The position numbers and the translations under genes are program-made. From contig NZ_BAAAGF010000006.1 in the NCBI RefSeq assembly GCF_039524015.1, positions 1-64,000 on the forward strand: a stretch of 64,000 bases of DNA, read 5' to 3'. Under the pieces are notes generated by a model. It was not told the DNA's origin. It saw nothing but the letters and a program-made list of their open reading frames with translations, and searched no databases. Shown here in pieces: positions 62,052 through 64,000 of this stretch; within the stretch, counting starts at the first letter, position 1; every line of letters starts with the position of its first letter. This DNA comes from Gaetbulibacter_B jejuensis (lineage in GTDB: Bacteria; Bacteroidota; Bacteroidia; Flavobacteriales; Flavobacteriaceae).

Positions 62052-62137
62052 TGCGCACGAGAAGACTCGAACTTCCACGACCAAAAACGGTCATTAGGCC
62101 CTCAACCTAACGCGTCTACCAATTCCGCCACGTGCGC
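62052..62137 (-). tRNA. tRNA-Leu (GAG)
   Basis: 86 bases. Acceptor stem GCGCACG / CGTGCGC with discriminator A, anticodon loop TTGAGGG (anticodon GAG), long class II variable arm. CCA not encoded. Second in a leftward pair after tRNA-Lys. Confidence 0.95.
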
Positions 62138-62160
62138 AAAAATGAAGTGTTCAAAAATAA

Positions 62161-62189
62161 AAAAAGTTAAGCATTTCGCTTAACTTTTT
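62161..62189. terminator. Terminator between tRNA-Lys and tRNA-Leu
   Basis: A 12-bp stem AAAAAGTTAAGC / GCTTAACTTTTT with a 5-base loop and T-runs in both directions. It implies tRNA-Leu has its own promoter or depends on read-through. Confidence 0.85.
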
Positions 62190-62194
62190 TTTAG

Positions 62195-62267
62195 TGACTT
62201 GGCTGGGGCTCGAACCCAGGACCCTCTCCTTAAAAGGGAGATGCTCTACCAACTGAGCTACCAAGTC
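62195..62267 (-). tRNA. tRNA-Lys (TTT)
   Basis: 73 bases. Acceptor stem GACTTGG / CCAAGTC with discriminator A, anticodon stem TCTCC/GGAGA, loop CTTTTAA (anticodon TTT), T-arm CTGGG-TTCGAGC-CCCAG. CCA not encoded. Confidence 0.95.
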
Positions 62268-62292
62268 TGCCGTGTTTCTCTTAACGAGGGTG

Positions 62293-62323
62293 CAAATATA
62301 AAACGATTAATTTATTTTCCAAA
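62293..62323 (-). promoter_or_regulatory. Promoter of tRNA-Lys
   Basis: On the minus strand TTTGG (62319-62323) is followed after 18 bases by TATATTTG (62293-62300), 25 bases before the tRNA 5' end. Confidence 0.72.
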
Positions 62324-62398
62324 CCCTTTTTTAGATAAATTTTCGTTTTTTTGCATTTCATAATCTTATGGATTTAATAATCAATTTATAACGTAAAA

Positions 62399-62920
62399 AT
62401 GAATTTTTTTTTAATTGGATATATGGGCTCTGGAAAGTCTACTATTGGAAGCAAACTTGCACAAGTTTTAGACTATAATTTTATAGATTTTGATGATTAT
62501 ATTCAATCCAAGGAAAAAAAGACTATTTCTGAAATTTTTCAATCTAAAGGAGAAATTTATTTTAGAAAAATTGAAAACATATATTTAAAGGAGTTAATAG
62601 AAGACACAACTAATACTATTATTTCTCTAGGAGGAGGAACTCCGTGTTATGGAAATAACATGGAACTTATAAAAGCTTCTAAACACTCAAAAAGTATTTA
62701 TTTAAAGGCGTCTATACCTATTTTAACTGAGCGATTATTTAATGAAAAGGGAAAACGACCTTTAATTGCTCATATTGATTCAAAAGAAGAGATGGTAGAG
62801 TTTATAGGTAAGCATTTATTTGAGCGAACTAATTATTACAATCAATCTGACGCTACAATCCTTACTGATAATAAATCAATAGAAGAAATAACTGAAAAAA
62901 TTATACTAGAGCTATTTTAA
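62399..62920 (+). CDS. aroK: Shikimate kinase
   Basis: 173 residues, standard length. Walker A GYMGSGKS (7-14), substrate-binding DFDDYIQ (about 32-38), the FRKIE arginine (about 57-61), LGGGTPC (about 79-85) and the lid/KGKRPL region. Phosphorylates shikimate in the chorismate pathway. 3' end overlaps the convergent phosphoribosyltransferase gene by 9 bases. Confidence 0.95.
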   Translation: MNFFLIGYMGSGKSTIGSKLAQVLDYNFIDFDDYIQSKEKKTISEIFQSKGEIYFRKIENIYLKELIEDTTNTIISLGGGTPCYGNNMELIKASKHSKSIYLKASIPILTERLFNEKGKRPLIAHIDSKEEMVEFIGKHLFERTNYYNQSDATILTDNKSIEEITEKIILELF

Positions 62921-63415
62921 ATACGCTTCAAAGTTTTTTCCATTAAGAACAACTTCAACATGCTCTTTTAGAGAAGTAGATAAAGAAATACCTTTAAAAT
63001 CAGCTTTTACAGGAAATTTCTTATGGTTTCGGTTAACAAGAACTGCCGTTTTAAACTGCTTTAATGGCACGTTTAAAAAATGTTTAACACCATAAATAAG
63101 TGTGCTTCCAGAGTTTAAAACATCATCAATGAGAATGATAGATTTATTGGTGTATTCCTCTTCTGAAAGAGATGTTTTTATTTCTGATAACGGATTTTTT
63201 TTATCGACAACAACCTTACATAAAGTAGATTTTATATCAGAAATTTTATCAAGATTCGTCTTGAGCTTCTTTGCTAATAAATATCCATTAGTATCAATAC
63301 CAGCCAAAATAATTTCAGATTCATTTACATTGCTTTCGTAAATTTGATAAGCAATACGTCTTATTTTATGTAAAATTTCTTGATGTGTTAGTATTGTATT
63401 TTTAGTGGCTGTCAT
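62912..63415 (-). CDS. Phosphoribosyltransferase-fold protein (PyrR-like)
   Basis: 167 residues of type I PRTase fold with the PRPP motif ILIDDVLNSGSTL (about 94-106) and an ILAGIDTNGYLLAKKL segment. Similar small flavobacterial proteins are often grouped with PyrR-like phosphoribosyltransferases; whether it has uracil transferase or regulatory activity cannot be told. Downstream of the S4-protein gene on the same strand (42-base gap). Confidence 0.85.
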   Translation of the reverse strand: MTATKNTILTHQEILHKIRRIAYQIYESNVNESEIILAGIDTNGYLLAKKLKTNLDKISDIKSTLCKVVVDKKNPLSEIKTSLSEEEYTNKSIILIDDVLNSGSTLIYGVKHFLNVPLKQFKTAVLVNRNHKKFPVKADFKGISLSTSLKEHVEVVLNGKNFEAYLK

Positions 63416-63457
63416 TTGTAATAGTGTTTTTTCAAAGATAAAGGAGAATTTTCAATA

Positions 63458-63829
63458 CTATTCATTTTCGTCATAAAAATCATCAATATCGCGTCTATCT
63501 TTTTTAGTAGGTCTTCCTGTGCCTTTTTTACGGTAATAATCCTTAGAGTATTTAAGTAGTTCTTGAGCTTCAAAGGCTTCTTTGGGTGTTGTATCAGTTC
63601 TATAAATGTCAACTAACTTAGCTCCAACTCTGTTAGGAGGTATATCGTTAACTGTTAACTGATAGTTGATTTGATTTTTTCGCAATTCAATTTTATCACC
63701 TATATAAACTTCTCTACTGGGTTTTACTACTTGATCATTTACTTTAATATGACCTTTTTTACATGCTTGTGTTGCAATGCTTCGGGTTTTGTAATATCTA
63801 ACACTCCACAAGAATTTGTCTATCCGCAT
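63458..63829 (-). CDS. S4-domain RNA-binding protein (Hsp15 family)
   Basis: 123 residues. The S4 domain occupies residues 1-65 (MRIDKFLWSVRYYKTRSIAT, KGHIKVNDQVVKPSREV), then a basic tail GTGRPTKKDRRDIDDF typical of Hsp15. In E. coli, Hsp15 binds stalled 50S subunits carrying peptidyl-tRNA; a ribosome-rescue role is inferred by family. Confidence 0.9.
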   Translation of the reverse strand: MRIDKFLWSVRYYKTRSIATQACKKGHIKVNDQVVKPSREVYIGDKIELRKNQINYQLTVNDIPPNRVGAKLVDIYRTDTTPKEAFEAQELLKYSKDYYRKKGTGRPTKKDRRDIDDFYDENE

Positions 63830-63966
63830 ATTAAAAATATAAAAACTACGTTAATGTTGTTGTACAAAAATATTATAATATTGTATCTTGCGCTAATAAA
63901 AATGAGCAATATAAATTCAGGCAAGAGGTCTTGTTTTTGAATTGATGAAAGAAAAATTTACTATTT

Positions 63967-64000
63967 ATGAAAATTAAAAATTACTGTGCTTTACTTCTAG
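63967..64000 (+). CDS. Start of an exported protein, cut by the window end
   Basis: Eleven codons visible from ATG 63967: Met-Lys-Ile-Lys then Asn-Tyr-Cys-Ala-Leu-Leu-Leu, a basic then hydrophobic run like a signal peptide. The rest lies to the right of the window. 63830-63966 otherwise shows only an AT-rich dyad (AATATTATAATATT). Confidence 0.45.
   Translation, partial: MKIKNYCALLL

Noticed and set aside
63412..63940. Extra ORFs overlapping the S4-protein gene
   Set aside because: They are other-frame readings of a well-supported Hsp15-family gene.

Overview
The window is AT-rich chromosomal DNA from a member of the Bacteroidota, most likely a marine Flavobacteriaceae species. Evidence: secreted proteins with type IX (T9SS) C-terminal sorting domains, a BshB1-type bacillithiol gene, promoters of the Bacteroidota type (TTTG about 19-20 bases before TAnnTTTG) in front of tRNA genes, many Cys-lipoproteins, a CrtYcd/CrtZ carotenoid cluster and a B12-type MerR regulator. 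No species can be named from the sequence alone.

Layout. 1-5372: 3' part of a giant T9SS-secreted repeat protein whose start lies left of the window. 5457-7350: a Cys/Met-metabolism PLP enzyme and bshB1, then tRNA-His and a bidirectional terminator. 7544-11513: leftward block with two tandem M28 peptidases (the second lacks the PA insert), a small membrane protein and a DUF3108 protein. 11615-18372: an integrative element in the 3' end of tRNA-Ser(TGA), bounded by 20-bp direct repeats. It carries a tyrosine integrase, an excisionase-like HTH protein, a RepA/DnaB-like ATPase, several unrecognised proteins and a structured non-coding region. 18601-20925: nitroreductase, a cysteine-less thioredoxin-fold protein and a DegT-type aminotransferase. 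21375-28065: a very large Tat-type lipoprotein with a VWA domain, a GloVer-repeat T9SS protein and a lipoprotein.

28062-38628 is a mostly leftward housekeeping run: RibB-type protein, LptF/G permease, LolA-like carrier, FtsK, diacylglycerol kinase, thiol peroxidase, PAP2 phosphatase and PheT. 38872-43117 holds a TlpA-like lipoprotein, a small lipoprotein, an M1 peptidase and an SRPBCC protein. 43249-49632 is a rightward envelope-folding set (three PPIase/SurA-like proteins, MoxR ATPase) followed by an acyltransferase. 49897-55189 carries two different aconitases in tandem. 55311-57608 has a Crp/Fnr regulator, a lipoprotein with a duplicated domain and a membrane thioredoxin. 57585-61998 is a leftward carotenoid cluster (merR/carH-like, crtI, crtB, crtZ, crtY-type), consistent with making a zeaxanthin-type pigment under a cobalamin/light-type regulator. 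The window ends with tRNA-Leu, tRNA-Lys, shikimate kinase, a phosphoribosyltransferase, an S4 RNA-binding protein and the start of an exported protein.

The least explained part is the integrative element. Its region 16.0-17.0 kb holds paired hairpins, repeated GTTG-NN-CAAC dyads and two diverged tandem copies of a roughly 270-bp unit, each ending in a 10-bp stem with a 34-base loop and a T-run. This could be a replication or transfer origin, or a pair of small RNAs. It lies directly before a gene for an unrecognised protein with a C-terminal membrane helix.
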